A stretch of 64,000 nucleotides of DNA from Orthonyx spaldingii (taxonomy: Eukaryota > Chordata > Aves > Passeriformes > Orthonychidae). The notes under the pieces were generated by a model, which worked only from the letters and a program-made list of their open reading frames with translations, was not told where the DNA came from and made no database searches. Made by a program: the position numbers and the translations under genes. The stretch spans positions 617,422 to 681,421 of the forward strand of contig VZTJ01004023.1 in assembly GCA_013397795.1 (NCBI GenBank). Direction: 5' to 3'. Positions 13,082-25,700 of the stretch are shown piece after piece; position 1 is the first letter of the stretch; each line of letters starts with the position of its first letter.

Positions 13082-15240
13082 ATTTAAGTGAAAAGTAGCT
13101 TGAAAGTCCATCTGGGACTTCATAAAATAGTGATCCTGACCAGTGCCTGCAATGGCGAACTGTTGGATTTTATTGGGGCAGCACAGATTAGCTAAGATGC
13201 CTGACCCTTCTTGCTGCTGGTGTTTTAGTAGGAAAACAGTTCTGCATGCCAGTCCAATGCTCTAAGCATATTTTTTATCCATTTTCTGGATTTGATGGGA
13301 TGCACCTGTGCCTCTCCCTGATCCTCCTAGGGTGAGTAGGAACAAGATCTCTTGGGGTGTATAGAAGCTTGTTTTCTCAGTGGCCCCTCCAAGAATGTGC
13401 CTCTGGCTCTCAGGGGAGCTACAGACCATCAAAGGCTGCAGAACATCCCAGGGTGAGTTGAGAACATTTGTTCCTTGGGATTTGTTTTGCCCCAAATCTA
13501 TTTTCTCTTACATAAAGGCAGGGCACTCCATACTTAAAAAATAGAAAAGGGATAGGCTTTTCTGCACACACAATTTCTCACGTGCAGAGAAGACAGACGG
13601 AGCGCACTCTGGGTTTTGGTGCTGGCTAAGTAATCCGTGTCCAGTCCAATGTATTTTTTTTCCTTGGCTTTGACCTGTTCCATTTCCCCTGAAGATCTGC
13701 CTGTCGGTTTATTGATGTATAAAATCTGATTAAACAGTTTAATTGATTGGATCCCCTTTTTAGAAGGACTCTCAGCTGCTCAGTGTAGGAGAGAGGCAGA
13801 AGGGTTAGTCCACCATGTCCCACAAACTTTTCTTCTGTCCTTTGTGCATCTGAGACCAGCCTCAAAGGCTGAACTAACCTTCCCCATCCATGTGGTTTCT
13901 GACAACGGAGTTTCTCAACAAAGCAGAGCTTTGTTTTTTATGCTGTAGTTCTAATGAGAACGTATTATTTATCTCAGTATCTTCTACCTGAGTTGCTTTT
14001 CCTTAGGAAGGTTACCCAAATGCAGTAGGACAGACCCAGGAAATTCAATTAACTCAGGCCTCCTAAGGGCTTAGACAGGGAGGTTTAAGCTGTGCCAGTA
14101 TCATTTGAAGAAATGCTCTGCCTGCCTTCATTGCCATGACAATTCTTGGTTATGAACTGTATTTATGAGCACTGTGGTCAAGCAGCATCTACCCTATAGT
14201 GTAGCTAATCAGGCAGGCTCAAAATCTCCTCAATAAGATGAGCATTTTTTAAATGGACCTTCCTGTCACAGGCCTTTTCCTCCATCCATTTATCACTATG
14301 TGAACAAATGTGTTAGTTCAGAAGCATTCACTTTTGAGCACATTTTTGCCCAGCTGATTCCTGTGCTGGGAGCTCTGTCACTGCCTTGGTGGTGTGGTCT
14401 GTGCAGGAGCGAGGTTGTGAGAGCTCCTGAATTAATCCCAGCCACTGGTTTTGTGTTCAGGACTAAGGGAAAATTCCAGCAGCCCCCACTGGCCTGGTAT
14501 TTAGATGATGTGCTTGAGAGTATCCTGGACAAAGTTGTTCTTTTTGACAGATTTGTGCTCAGAAAGTTCACCTAGAACAGCCAATTTCCACCCTATTTTG
14601 CCCTTTCCAGCAATGGAAAGTTGTTGAGTTGCACTCTATTTACTTCTTTTCTCATAGGTAACTGAAAACTGCTGCTGTCTCCTGACACTGACAGTGTATG
14701 TTTAAGATTTGCATCCTTGTCTGAACTTCCACACTCTAGGCTGCTGTCATGTTAATGCTGAATGTATTGATCCAACAAGGTATTGAAGCACATGCTTAAC
14801 TTCAAGCTCCTGAGTAGTTTCCCTGTATTTTTATGGAGCCTGTCACACGCTTGAGGCGGGGCGTGCGCTTGTGTCCGACTGGATTGTCTGGTTGGGGTTG
14901 CGAAATGAGCCCCTGGGGAGAGCTGCCCGTGGGCTGAGCCAGCTGCAGCTCGGCCCTCGGGCTGTGTCCTACAGGGCGAGCTCCAGCCTGTGCTCGTGGG
15001 GAGCAGCCTCTCGGGAGGGCTCAGGGGTTTTCTTTAGGCTTTTGGCTCTACTATAAACATGAGATTGGAGCTTGATGGTGAGAGAGGAACCTCCAGGAAG
15101 AGAATTCGGGAGCCATTCCTGTGAAGAAGGAAGCTTGTGTTCCTCGGCTTTTTACATTGTTAATTTTACTTGAAGGTGATGTGCTGAGACTGCGTTTTTG
15201 CACTATGCTGTACATTTGTAAAGTTTTACAGAAGACACTA

Positions 15241-15246
15241 ATTAAA
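15241..15246 (+). terminator. HSF4: Distal HSF4 polyadenylation signal (ATTAAA)
   Basis: An ATTAAA variant hexamer is followed by a T-rich stretch that could serve as the downstream element. It is a candidate for the long HSF4 transcript end. Confidence 0.45.
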
Positions 15247-15265
15247 CATATTTCCTTTTTCTCAT

Positions 15266-16120
15266 TTAGTCCTGCTTTGGCATTTCTCTTGCTCCTTTCG
15301 TCCATCCCTTACTCCTTTTCTCCTTCCCAAGTCCTCAGTGACAAGTGAAAATTGCTTCTAAGCATTCAGGAGATTCCCCTGGAGCTCATGTAGAGCCCAC
15401 TGGTGGGTTGTGGTCACTGTGTGAACACACAGGGGCTGGGGAGACCTCCCATGTCAAATGTGGCGAAGTAAACACAGCTTGGAAAGCTGCTGAATTCTTC
15501 AAACTAAAATGCCAGTCAGGGTGGATATATCTGGTAAAATCAGGATCACAGTAAAAGAATCTATAGTTCTTGAAACAACTTGATGCTTTTTTCCCCCCCC
15601 CATTTGTCGTATTTTTCTTGCTTTCAGTGATAACAGAGCTCAAACTTCACTCTTGGAATTACTTTTTAAAACCTTTTGTTTGCAAACATAATGTGGTCCT
15701 TTCTGCTTACTTGTTTTTAGTGTAGTAAGCAGATACCAGGACAGGCACTAAAACACAATATGGAAAATGCAAAACCCAAAGTCCTCCAAATAGTCCTTAT
15801 CCAGCTTTGTGTCAGAAAAGAAAGCAGCTACTTTTTTAGGCTGGAGCTCATACAGGTTGGTGACAGCATTTGTAGCTCTCTGAAGAGCAGATTCCTGTGC
15901 TGGTGCTTTCAGATAACCCCGTTCTCCACACGCCCTTGGCTCACCCCAACCCTGTCCTGGCAGCCAAGGCTTTTGCCAGCATGTTTTAACTCCTGTAAGG
16001 TGGAAAATGGCTGAAATTTAAAGCAATTGTGTTGTCCTCTGTGAGGGCTTTCACAATTATTTTGTGTTACTGTGAGGCCTGTTTCTCTTGCCACCAGGTA
16101 ATACGAAATACATCTTCTCA
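15266..16120. other. Convergent intergenic spacer between HSF4 and DNAAF1
   Basis: This is the spacer between the probable 3' ends of two converging genes. Apart from a short C-run near 15594 I see no gene, repeat or conserved-looking block. Confidence 0.4.
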
Positions 16121-16138
16121 ACAAGCCCACAGTAATAT

Positions 16139-16144
16139 TTTATT
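16139..16144 (-). terminator. DNAAF1: Distal DNAAF1 polyadenylation signal candidate
   Basis: The plus strand reads TTTATT, which is AATAAA on the minus strand. It is downstream of the DNAAF1 stop in the direction of transcription and would give a longer 3' UTR than the site near 16550. Confidence 0.35.
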
Positions 16145-16549
16145 TCTTTAAATTTGCACACCTACAAGAACTGTTCAATTCTATTTATTCCAAATTATTA
16201 GAGATGTATAGAAACAGGAAAAAAGACATTCACCTAAACTTGGCTATACTCAAAATCCAGATCCTGAGACACATCTCAATGAAAAACAATAAAAGCAGCA
16301 GATGTAAGTGTATGTTTCATTACAGATGCCCTAAAAGGTAAAATCAGATTTTCCATGCATGGATGCTATTTCTGCATCTCTTTTGGCATAAACAATCATA
16401 ATGTCAAGGAATATTAGATCAGTAAATATTAGATCCCATCAAGAAGCAATATGCATTTGCCATTGGAGTCCATCTGTTATGATGTATGCTGGTATGGACT
16501 TAAAATATAAACCATCAAGTTAAAATATATGTGGTTACAAACAGAACCT

Positions 16550-16555
16550 TTATTT
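16550..16555 (-). terminator. DNAAF1: Proximal DNAAF1 polyadenylation signal (AATAAA)
   Basis: AATAAA on the minus strand lies roughly 230-330 bases past either candidate stop codon of DNAAF1. It is the most likely end of the transcript. Confidence 0.5.
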
Positions 16556-16780
16556 AGTTCAAATGACAGACACACTGAATTATGCTTGAAACTACATCTG
16601 TAATGAAACTGATATATAAACTTGTAACTAAGGCACTTCTAGAAGGATGCAAAGGCACAAATAACACATGACTGGAATTTAACCTCAAAACAGCAGTTTT
16701 CCAAGTAGTGAACAGGCAGCTGCCCTGAGGAGCTCGGAGCCCAAGGCAGTGAGTTTTGATATCACAGTATTATTTAAGTT

Positions 16781-19700
16781 TTAACTAATGGTCCCATTGC
16801 TGGCCTCTATATCTTGGGAATATTTCCATGCAGTCAGCCAGACACTGTGCTCCAGATATGGTGGTTTTTTTCAAAGTGATTAATCCAATCCACTCTTACC
16901 ATCCTTGTCACCTTGTGCTTTATGAGGACATCCTTCCTCCTCAGCCAGACCCTGTGCTTCTCCATCGCTGCCATTCCCTGTTAAAAGCACAAAGGCAAAA
17001 GGCAAATGAAACTCACTCGTGGTCTTTTATATTGAAAAAAGAAATATAGAATCCAATTTTTAAAAATCATTTAAATGAAACTCAGTAAGAAATCCTATGT
17101 AGAACAAGAGAAAACATTTTAATTCCTAATTTATTAGGATTCCCACATAAATAAAGGGAAGAGGTAACTCACAATCTTCAACAGGAGCTGAACAGATCCT
17201 TAGTGTGTTTGTGCCACCCACACACATTTTCTCTGTGATTAATAATGCCACTGCAATCTTACCATCCTCTTCCCACGAGCTTGGGTCATCTGGTTGATGA
17301 CAGACTGGTGACAACAGCAGATGATCCTTGGGCTCAGTGATCACCTCTTGTATCAAGGGTTTCAAAGGGGCTACCTCTTTATCTTTGATCTCCAGGTATC
17401 TTTCTGAATGATCAGGCTCTGTAAAGAAGCTTTCAAGAAGGGGTCTTAAGTGCTCCTTTTCATGCTGTTTGTGGTTCTGACATACATTTGAAAAAATTGC
17501 TGTTGGAACTTCTTCTACTGAATTCTCAAGCATGTTTTTACTGTTTTCCTCCAATGCAGAATTGCTGTCATTTGCCACTTCAGAAATTATTTCAATCTTC
17601 GGGTGACAGTCCTGATGCAAAGGTAGACATGTAATTGAAAAATTATTCTTAGATATAAAAGCTAAAGGCTGGGTGAATATCTCTTGGATCCATGTAACAG
17701 CTGTCAGCTTTAATGTGCTGTTCTCATTAAATATATGGAATATATGTTTCACCCATAGCTCAGCTGCTTTGTAGATGAACCTTAGGTTAGCAATTTTTCA
17801 GGCATCAGCAATGAACTGACCATAAACTAATTAACAGTTCATAAAAAGAGCAGCTATTTCAGCAAGTCAGCAATGTGTGGGCTCTGTTCTAATATTTTAC
17901 TCCAAACACAGGACCCTGACCAACATCTTCCTCTGTCTTGAGCTGAGAACCAAGCACCCTTTGCAGCAGGACAGCTGCTAACACATCCTCCTTCACTAAT
18001 CCTCTCTCCTTGCCTTCTTTTAAATGGATGCTTTGTTGGCCAAGACATTTTGCAACCCTGTTATGGATCTGTGATCGAAAGGGCAAATCAATTCCATGCC
18101 TCATGCTGCCTGTAGGGACAGTTGGCATCATCTTGGAAAGACTTGTACCAGCATGTCCTGTACCAGCCTCTGTCTCCAGCAAGGCCAGTATGATTCTATG
18201 ATCAGCATGAGAATCAAAACTGTGCTTTTGAACTTTGTTGTCTTCTTTTTTCTCTTCTATTTCTTCCTACAGGCTTGTGGCTAAAAGATTAGTTTGAGCA
18301 AAGCAAAACACTAAGGTGGACAAGGACTGGCCTGCAGCAGAGAGGAGGAGTTTCAATTTCTCTGTGATTTTAGTTGAAAAGTCAGATTTTATTCAGCAGA
18401 AGGCAATTTGCAGCATATTAGTACTGGTAAAGTATATTTTAAGAGTAATCTTCAGTATAACACTATTAAGAAATTAAACTTATGTAAGTGTTGCATTACT
18501 TATCTTAAGTTTTCATTCTTGCTACACAAGAATATAAAAAAATCAGGTTTGATTAAAAAAAGATTTACATGTCTATATGAACTGCTGAAATCATCCATAT
18601 TAGTTTGCAAATGCATAAGTGATTGCATCTCCCAAACCAGCATTTCACAACTTAGATTATCCTCATTTTGCAAAACGTTTGTAAAAGTGTTTAGGGAAGC
18701 TTCATTATTGGAATTAATGAAACTGTTACCTTTGGAACAAGGATTTCCTCTTCCAGGGGAAACTCACTTACAACTACATCTTCTAAATCAGGCAGTTCCT
18801 GTAAACAATCACATATCAATAATCAGTAGAGCTACTGTAACCCATGAAAAATGCCATCTCTGGCTCACTGGACAACTTCTTCAAAGCAATGCTCATCAGG
18901 GCATGAGGCCACAGCCAGCAGGACCCTACTGCCATCCTCTCACAGGGACAGTTTGCTCTTAAGCACATGGAAAGGAGAAACGGAAAATTCATCTGTGTCC
19001 AGAAACAGCAAACGGGAAAGCAATAGCCCTAATGTCAGACTGAATGCTGTGTTCTACTATGCTGTGTGATTATGAAGGAAAACAGGATAAAGAGTAAGGC
19101 ATTACCAAGATTTTAAAAGCAAACGTGGTTTATTCTTTTAGCTGTTTCCTATCTATTCAATAGATTTAATCCCAACTGCAACCCATCTTTATGGGTAAGA
19201 GCCAAATCCAGACCTGCAGTCTTTCTGAAACTGCATATCAGTAAACTCTGTTAACCTAAATACACCTAATAAAACAATATTTTACAGTGAATGTCTTATA
19301 ATTAAGATACAGAACTGCAAGCTTGCTGAGAACTGTTTTTCCTCAGACAGGTCTGATAATTTCAGCTTTCCACTAGAAAATATTATCTCAGACAACGATC
19401 ATTTGCTGACATGAAAGGAAACAGAAAGTGGGAATGCAAAATCACAGGCAGAAACTAACACTTTTTTGCCATTTTATTTAGTGTAGGTTGATACTGGGAT
19501 AAGCATCTCCTTCTGTTTTTAGATATTTTTGGCACTTAATGACTTTTTAGCAGACTGCTTGGCATGGCAGCATCAGGAACAACTATTCTGTACTGTTTTG
19601 TGTAGTGAAGATTATTACAGAATTAAAATCAAGGAAGGAAATTTCTCCTTCCTGATATGGTTGCAGCTAGTGCAGTATGTCCTGAAGCCACACAATTTTA

Positions 19701-22700
19701 TAAAAATTGCATTAAAAATGTACAAGTTAAGATCTGAGACTAATGTGGAGTTTGATGTCAATAGGGAGATGAAATAGCTGCTAGTCTTGTTTCAGTTGTC
19801 AGGGTGCATTTGCAGACCAAGCCAAAATAACTTACTGCAGGTTAACCTAGTTTAGCTACATGGGAATCTGGTTCCCACACTGCCAAGGCATGTGCAGCAA
19901 CGTGAGCTTGTTTCTGCTTGACACAGGGATGTCACAACCACCCATTACAAATCCTCCTCCACTCTTCTCCCCTATATTACTCCTGAGACCATCTCCAGAC
20001 TCAGGATCCAAATAAAGACAATGGTGCTGCTCCAGAGCTTCTCACCATCGGCATCTTCCCAGCCATTCCCTGCTATGTCAGCACTAAGATTCTTTGCAAT
20101 ATCTGCAGTAGGGTGAGTACTGGAGGCTGTTGGGAGAGGCTGTTTCTATTCTAAATGTCATTGGAGAACAAGTAGCATAGAACACTGAAATGTGCATTCA
20201 TGTGTGATTTGGGTTTGGTTTTCCTTCTGCAGAATTAAAATAGTCCCACCTTTTACGTCTCTAAAGAAACCCCACGGATGTGTCCTCAAGAGTTACTTTT
20301 GTACTGCCTTAAAGTTTGTGCAAAGGAGCTTCCTATGGTGCCATGGATCATTAGGGGAAAAACAAACACTGAATCAAGGAGATCTTCACATTGTGGGTAC
20401 CTACAGTGTCACTATGTATTTAAAACCCTTACTTCAGACACTGCAAGATCTACTTTTAAGAATAATATTGTGCATACTCTGAATTGCTGCCCATTCTCTC
20501 CACTATCTTTTTAAAACCTATTATTAAAAAGAGCTAAAGAGGAGGAGGCAGCAGCAAACCCTCTGCCGAAGCAGTGGGTTGAGCCCTTCAATAACAACAT
20601 GGAATTTTTTCCTGGGAAATTAAGTGCATGGGAAAGATGTGAGGCTTTTCTGTCATTAACAATGACAGAATAGGGTATCAAAGAGTATATTAAGTGCTCT
20701 GGGAAATCATAAGCTCAGAATTTTTTATTGCTGATTATATCATAGTTTGACACTGTCAGTGTTTGAGCAGTGTCCTAATTAGGACATATTGAACAGTTCT
20801 CCTTTGAAGTGAGGTTGTATTTTTCAGTGGTATCTATGTCCTCCTCATGGTTAAATGTGGTAAACATGTCTAAATGTTGCATCAGATAGAAATTTTAGCT
20901 AACAGAAGACCATACTACAAATGTCAATCACTTTTTCTCTCTCTGAATAATGTACATTCTGCTTTTCTTGGGAACATACATCAGAGTTCTATTTTGAGAA
21001 TTAATGTATAATATCTAATACTGCTGGGTAACATTTACAATGATGGGGGTGCTATTTCTTCCCTATGCTTTTTCTCAATAGTTCACATTTTCAACTGTGT
21101 ATTTCATTTGAGTTTTATTTAAGAGGACAAATGTGTCTACTAGATTCTTTTTGCTGTGACTTCTGTTTTTAAATAAAAGCCCTCATTAGCTTCTCCACAG
21201 AAATCAAAAAGATAGAAGGTCGACTTCAGGTGATTTACAGGGCAAAAGGATTTATAGGATAAAAAATTTAAGGACAAAATAAACTTTGGAAGCATTCTTT
21301 ATAAATGCTCCACTGGAGAGAATACCCCTTCAAATTTGCTTTCTGGGTTTTTTTTCTTTCTTTTTATTTTTCCTAACAGTAGACCTTTCTTAAAAACCTG
21401 CCCATATAGTTTTACTAGCCAGAATGTTACAAGAATTAACTTGGAGAAGACAATACCCACACGTGAAGTTCTCAAAGTCTGAATCCAATACGTACATCAA
21501 GATAAAGTTTTTCCAGTGTCTCCAGTTTGAACTGTTCAATTTCAGCATATTCGTCTCTCTCAGGAAGCATGGCCTTGTCAGTGGCTGCCTCCTGTCCTGG
21601 TACATCTAAAGAACAACCAATAGTCAGTTGCAGAGAACTAACTGAATAAAAAAATGTCTATATTGCAACAGAAGCACTGCAAAACCAGACTGCTGGGGAC
21701 CTGACTGCCACTGCAGAATTCACGGCTGAATCCAGTGCTTTGTCTTTCTATGATAGTCTGGGTCTCTCTTATATTGTATAAATTAATATTTGCATTTTGC
21801 AATAATGTGTTACACAAATCTATAAAAGCATTACTGCATGTGTGAAGGTACAAAACCGTATCTAGAGTGACAACCAGCTTCTGCTGGCAGACAGACTGCA
21901 TGGTTTCTGTGGGAGCAAGGAAAGTCTGTAAACTCTCCTGGCCTATCACTAAACCTGGCACGTTTGAGAAGTGGAGTTCCACCTTTACGCTGTAGAAGTT
22001 GCAAGTTAAGCTTCAGAATTTTACTATTTATTGTATGTAAAGAATATTTTACCCAGTATTGCTTGATTTCACCTAGTCACTGTGGAAATCTAATGGAATG
22101 TTTTTATATATGAATCAGTTGGTTTGAGCCACAGCAGAGGCAGTGCTACACTAAGGCAGAGTTTGGCCCCCTCCTCTCTGCATCCTCAGTTTGGTTTGGC
22201 TCTTCACTGAGCACGTTACCGTCTGTCTCCGTGTTGAAATCTGCGCATTCGTAGGAGTCTGATTCCTGTGCATCCTCTTCAACTTCATCAGGTGTATTTC
22301 CAGATATGAAATCTCTGTTATCTCCTCTATTTCGTAGAAGTGTTATCACTTCATCACAAACATCAAAACCTTCATTTTTAAATTTCTCAGTCTTTTCTTG
22401 ATCTTCTGATCTATTTGAAATCTCTGATGTATTAGAATTTCCATCACCATCTTTTGAATTTGCAGGTTCTTCTACAGAAGAAACAATTCCATTAAAATTG
22501 CTGAGCTATTCTACCATTGCTCATTTTAAATATCCAAACACTACTACACTGGCCTAAAATATGCAGCAAAAGCTCCTACTTTGTTTGAGTAGCTATTCGT
22601 GGATGAATAGTCCTCCCAAGACTGCAGCAATGCTGTTTTCCCATCTCAACTCCCCAGCAAACAGAAGTTCCCCAGAAAAAAAATCATGTAGAGAAAACAC

Positions 22701-25700
22701 TTAAATAATAATTGTCTGGTACTTCTAATACTTTGAAAAGACTCACAAGTGACTACATATTTAAATATATGCTCAAGGACTTGGATGGATCAGCTACAAG
22801 TGCTGGTTACCCTCTCCTTTGTGCAATCCACTTGCTTGAAGAGAAAGTTTTACTTGTTAGTCAATCCGAAGATGTATCAGATAGAGACTCCTCTGCACAT
22901 TCAAACTGAAGTGGTCACAGATATTTTCCAAAACAGTAAGCACAAACCTTCTAGGATATCTGCTGCTACTCCTTCCATGGACTTTTGTCTCTTCTTTTCC
23001 GCTGCTCTTTGCCTAATTGCTGCTAATGCATCAATGCTATCTTGGATTTTTTTTCTCTCTCTGGTTTCCCATTTCTCCCTTTCTGCTTTCTCAGCTTCGA
23101 GCCCTCCAACAGCCCAGGCTTCTGCACAGGCTCTAATGAAAACACAAAAACTCACTGTAATACAGCTATAAAAGCCCATCTCTGCAACAAGAGAGAAATT
23201 TAAAATAGCTTGCAACAGCACAAAATAGCTGCAAGAGAAAAAAACAGATAGCAATGACAATCTCTTATGCAACAGGATGCACATTTATCTCACCTTGTAT
23301 GTGGAAAAGGAAACAAAAGAAACAGATATTCAAATGCTGATTGATGATTACGCCACAAGAGATTGCTCTGATCTTGGCTCAGCTTTTCCAGACACCTGCT
23401 CAGTTTCTGTTGAAATCAGGATTTGCCTCTGGTCTACAGACTTGGCGTAAGAATTCTGTTCAAGAATTATTTTGTGAAAAAATACATTGCTTTTGTCTAG
23501 GTATGTTAGATGTAGAACTCTGTAGTACAATACTCTACTCCTTGAAGTCACCCACCTTCAATAAGTTATACTGGTCAGTCTTCTTTTCCTTCCATGACAG
23601 TATTGACAAAAAATGGATGAGTGATTGTTAGCACTTGATTCTTATTGCTGTGTAAAGAAGATGGATGTGTTTCTTACCTATCCTTTGGGAAAACTGGTCT
23701 GTCATCCAGATATGTCAGTTGTTTTAGTCGAACAATGAGTGTTTTTCTATAATTAGCAATTTTCCTTATCACCTCGTTTCCCATCAAATTCAGCACATGC
23801 TACAGAAACAAGGGAAACAATTTTTAAACCTGAGTAGCAAAAACTCCAGCCTGGATATGCACTTTCCCTGTCATTTCAAAAGCAAGAAATGAATAAAACA
23901 TCCAGGGTATTACAGGTGATCTACAAAAAACAAAATAATGTTTAATAACGTTTGTTTTAGACTGATACCTACTGTGCACTGAACTACCCAACAAAGCCAC
24001 TTAATGGGGCTCACCCACACACATAACACAAAGCCTCAGCTATTTTTGGCTTACCAGATTAGGCATGGTTTCCAGAATAGTTACAATACTCGGATCACTT
24101 AGATGGTTGTGGGAAAGATCAAGAACAGAAATACTTGGGCATTCCTGCAAGTGCTGGATGTCTTCCACTGTTCGTAACTTATTGTGAGAAATCTGCAGAG
24201 TCTGCAGGACTTTCAGACAAGCTGCCAGACAAGAACAGTACAATGAAAGGAAAGGTAAGAGTTGTTGCTTCACAGAAGGTTTTTTGGAGCAAGTAAAAAG
24301 CTGCATTGTCAAACTAATTGTTTATATTGAATGTGGAGCTTTTTTCTAAATTTGTTATTCTGCTATATACACTTTTTGGCTAGGCCTCCAAAGCTGCTTT
24401 CTTCACTCCAGGGAAAAATAGCTGATGGTGGTTGTTTTTAAGTCACATTTCAAACTCATCACTTACACAAAAGCAAGAGTTTGTGTTTCAAAATTCTCCA
24501 ATATATGCAAGTAGTAATGTAGAGAAATAGTTTTTTATTTTCTGCAGAAGACAGAATAAATCTTTTAGCAGATATAAAAGATTTGGTAATAGTGTCTGCA
24601 ACTGCCAAAGCACGTCTTAACTGTAAAGTAAATGGTGAGAACTGGATTGTCAGCCTGTCTGCAACACAGATAAGTACTGAGATGGTATTAAGAAGTGAGG
24701 AAAAACTACTAAATTATCCTAGGTATCCATGTGAAAGTAGTTCCTATGTATTTTCTGTTTCTGAACATAGGTTTGATTCTTCAATGGAAACCCTTTGGGC
24801 TTTGGTATGGATGTTGTGCAAAATTCTAACATGAATTAAAAAATCCCTTGAAACTAGTGCCACTAATAAAAGTTTAGTCAGAGTTTAGGAAATAGGGGCT
24901 TGCCAGAGGCTAAAACATGTTGCACCAACAGTTCTTACAGAGATTCTCAATGGTCCTAATGTAGTTGTTACTGATATTGAGGGAATCCAGCTTTTGTAAG
25001 GGTTCAAGGTTTTCAATTTTCTCAATTAAATTGAGTTGCAAGCAGAGGCAACGCAACTCTGTCTGGGCCTCCAAATTCTCAATTTTTCTTAAGCCATTGC
25101 ATTGCAGCCACAAACACTTCAGTCCAGTATATTCTTCAAGATTCTCCAGGCGGTCAAATCCTGCAGAGAAAAAAAGATGTTTTAAAATTAAATGGCATTG
25201 GCTGCAAATGGCTCTTGGGAAGAGTAAATTCCATTAAACCAGAGCTGCTGAAACAGCCTGAGAACACTAGTACTGAAATTACTGCAATATTTCCACTGAA
25301 TTCATGGTACTGTTCCTGGCCCATAAAGGGCAAAACCAGGTTGGCACCATTCTGGTCTGTATCTCAGCAGCCCTTTAGATGCTCAATAATACATTGCAAA
25401 ACCAAGGCTGAATGTAAAAGATAGCATATCCTATTTATTTGGAAGAATTCTTAGGCTAACTTGGACCACGTAACTGCATCATGCAAAAATCTGCTCAGAG
25501 GTTACAAGAGGATGAATAATATTCATTCTAACATTTTCCTTTCAGTAGTGTTTGCAAACATGCAGCAAGTCTTTACTGTTTAATTTCTTCTTGACCATTT
25601 TTATTTGGCAATAAAAAAGTTGCAAAAGCTGGAAAAAGCTCTTTACACAAAAGATTTAAGGAAAAATATGTATATTTTCTTCTGAATGCAACCCAGGCCA

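Larger units (their letters stand above)
12771..15265 (+). other. HSF4: HSF4 3' untranslated region (probable)
   Basis: No further gene is seen after the HSF4 stop codon. Two polyadenylation signals on the plus strand could end the transcript: AATAAA about 300 bases after the stop, and ATTAAA at 15241-15246. The distal end of about 15265 is an inference. Short ORFs here lack any recognised domain. A small GC-rich patch lies at about 14860-15010. Confidence 0.5.

Noticed and set aside
17126..17262. Read-through of the DNAAF1 exon past 17263 to a stop
   Set aside because: A good donor (GTAAGA) lies at 17262 and the following exon 16977-16900 joins in phase, so the read-through is probably intronic, though an isoform cannot be excluded.
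18187..18205. CR1-like tail text (ATGATTCTATGATC)
   Set aside because: Only the terminal octamer-like repeat is seen and the upstream sequence does not follow CR1, so chance is as likely.
18408..18962. Plus-strand open frame of 184 codons
   Set aside because: It lies in A/T-rich DNAAF1 intron sequence, covers the antisense of the 27-nt microexon, and shows no protein family signature.
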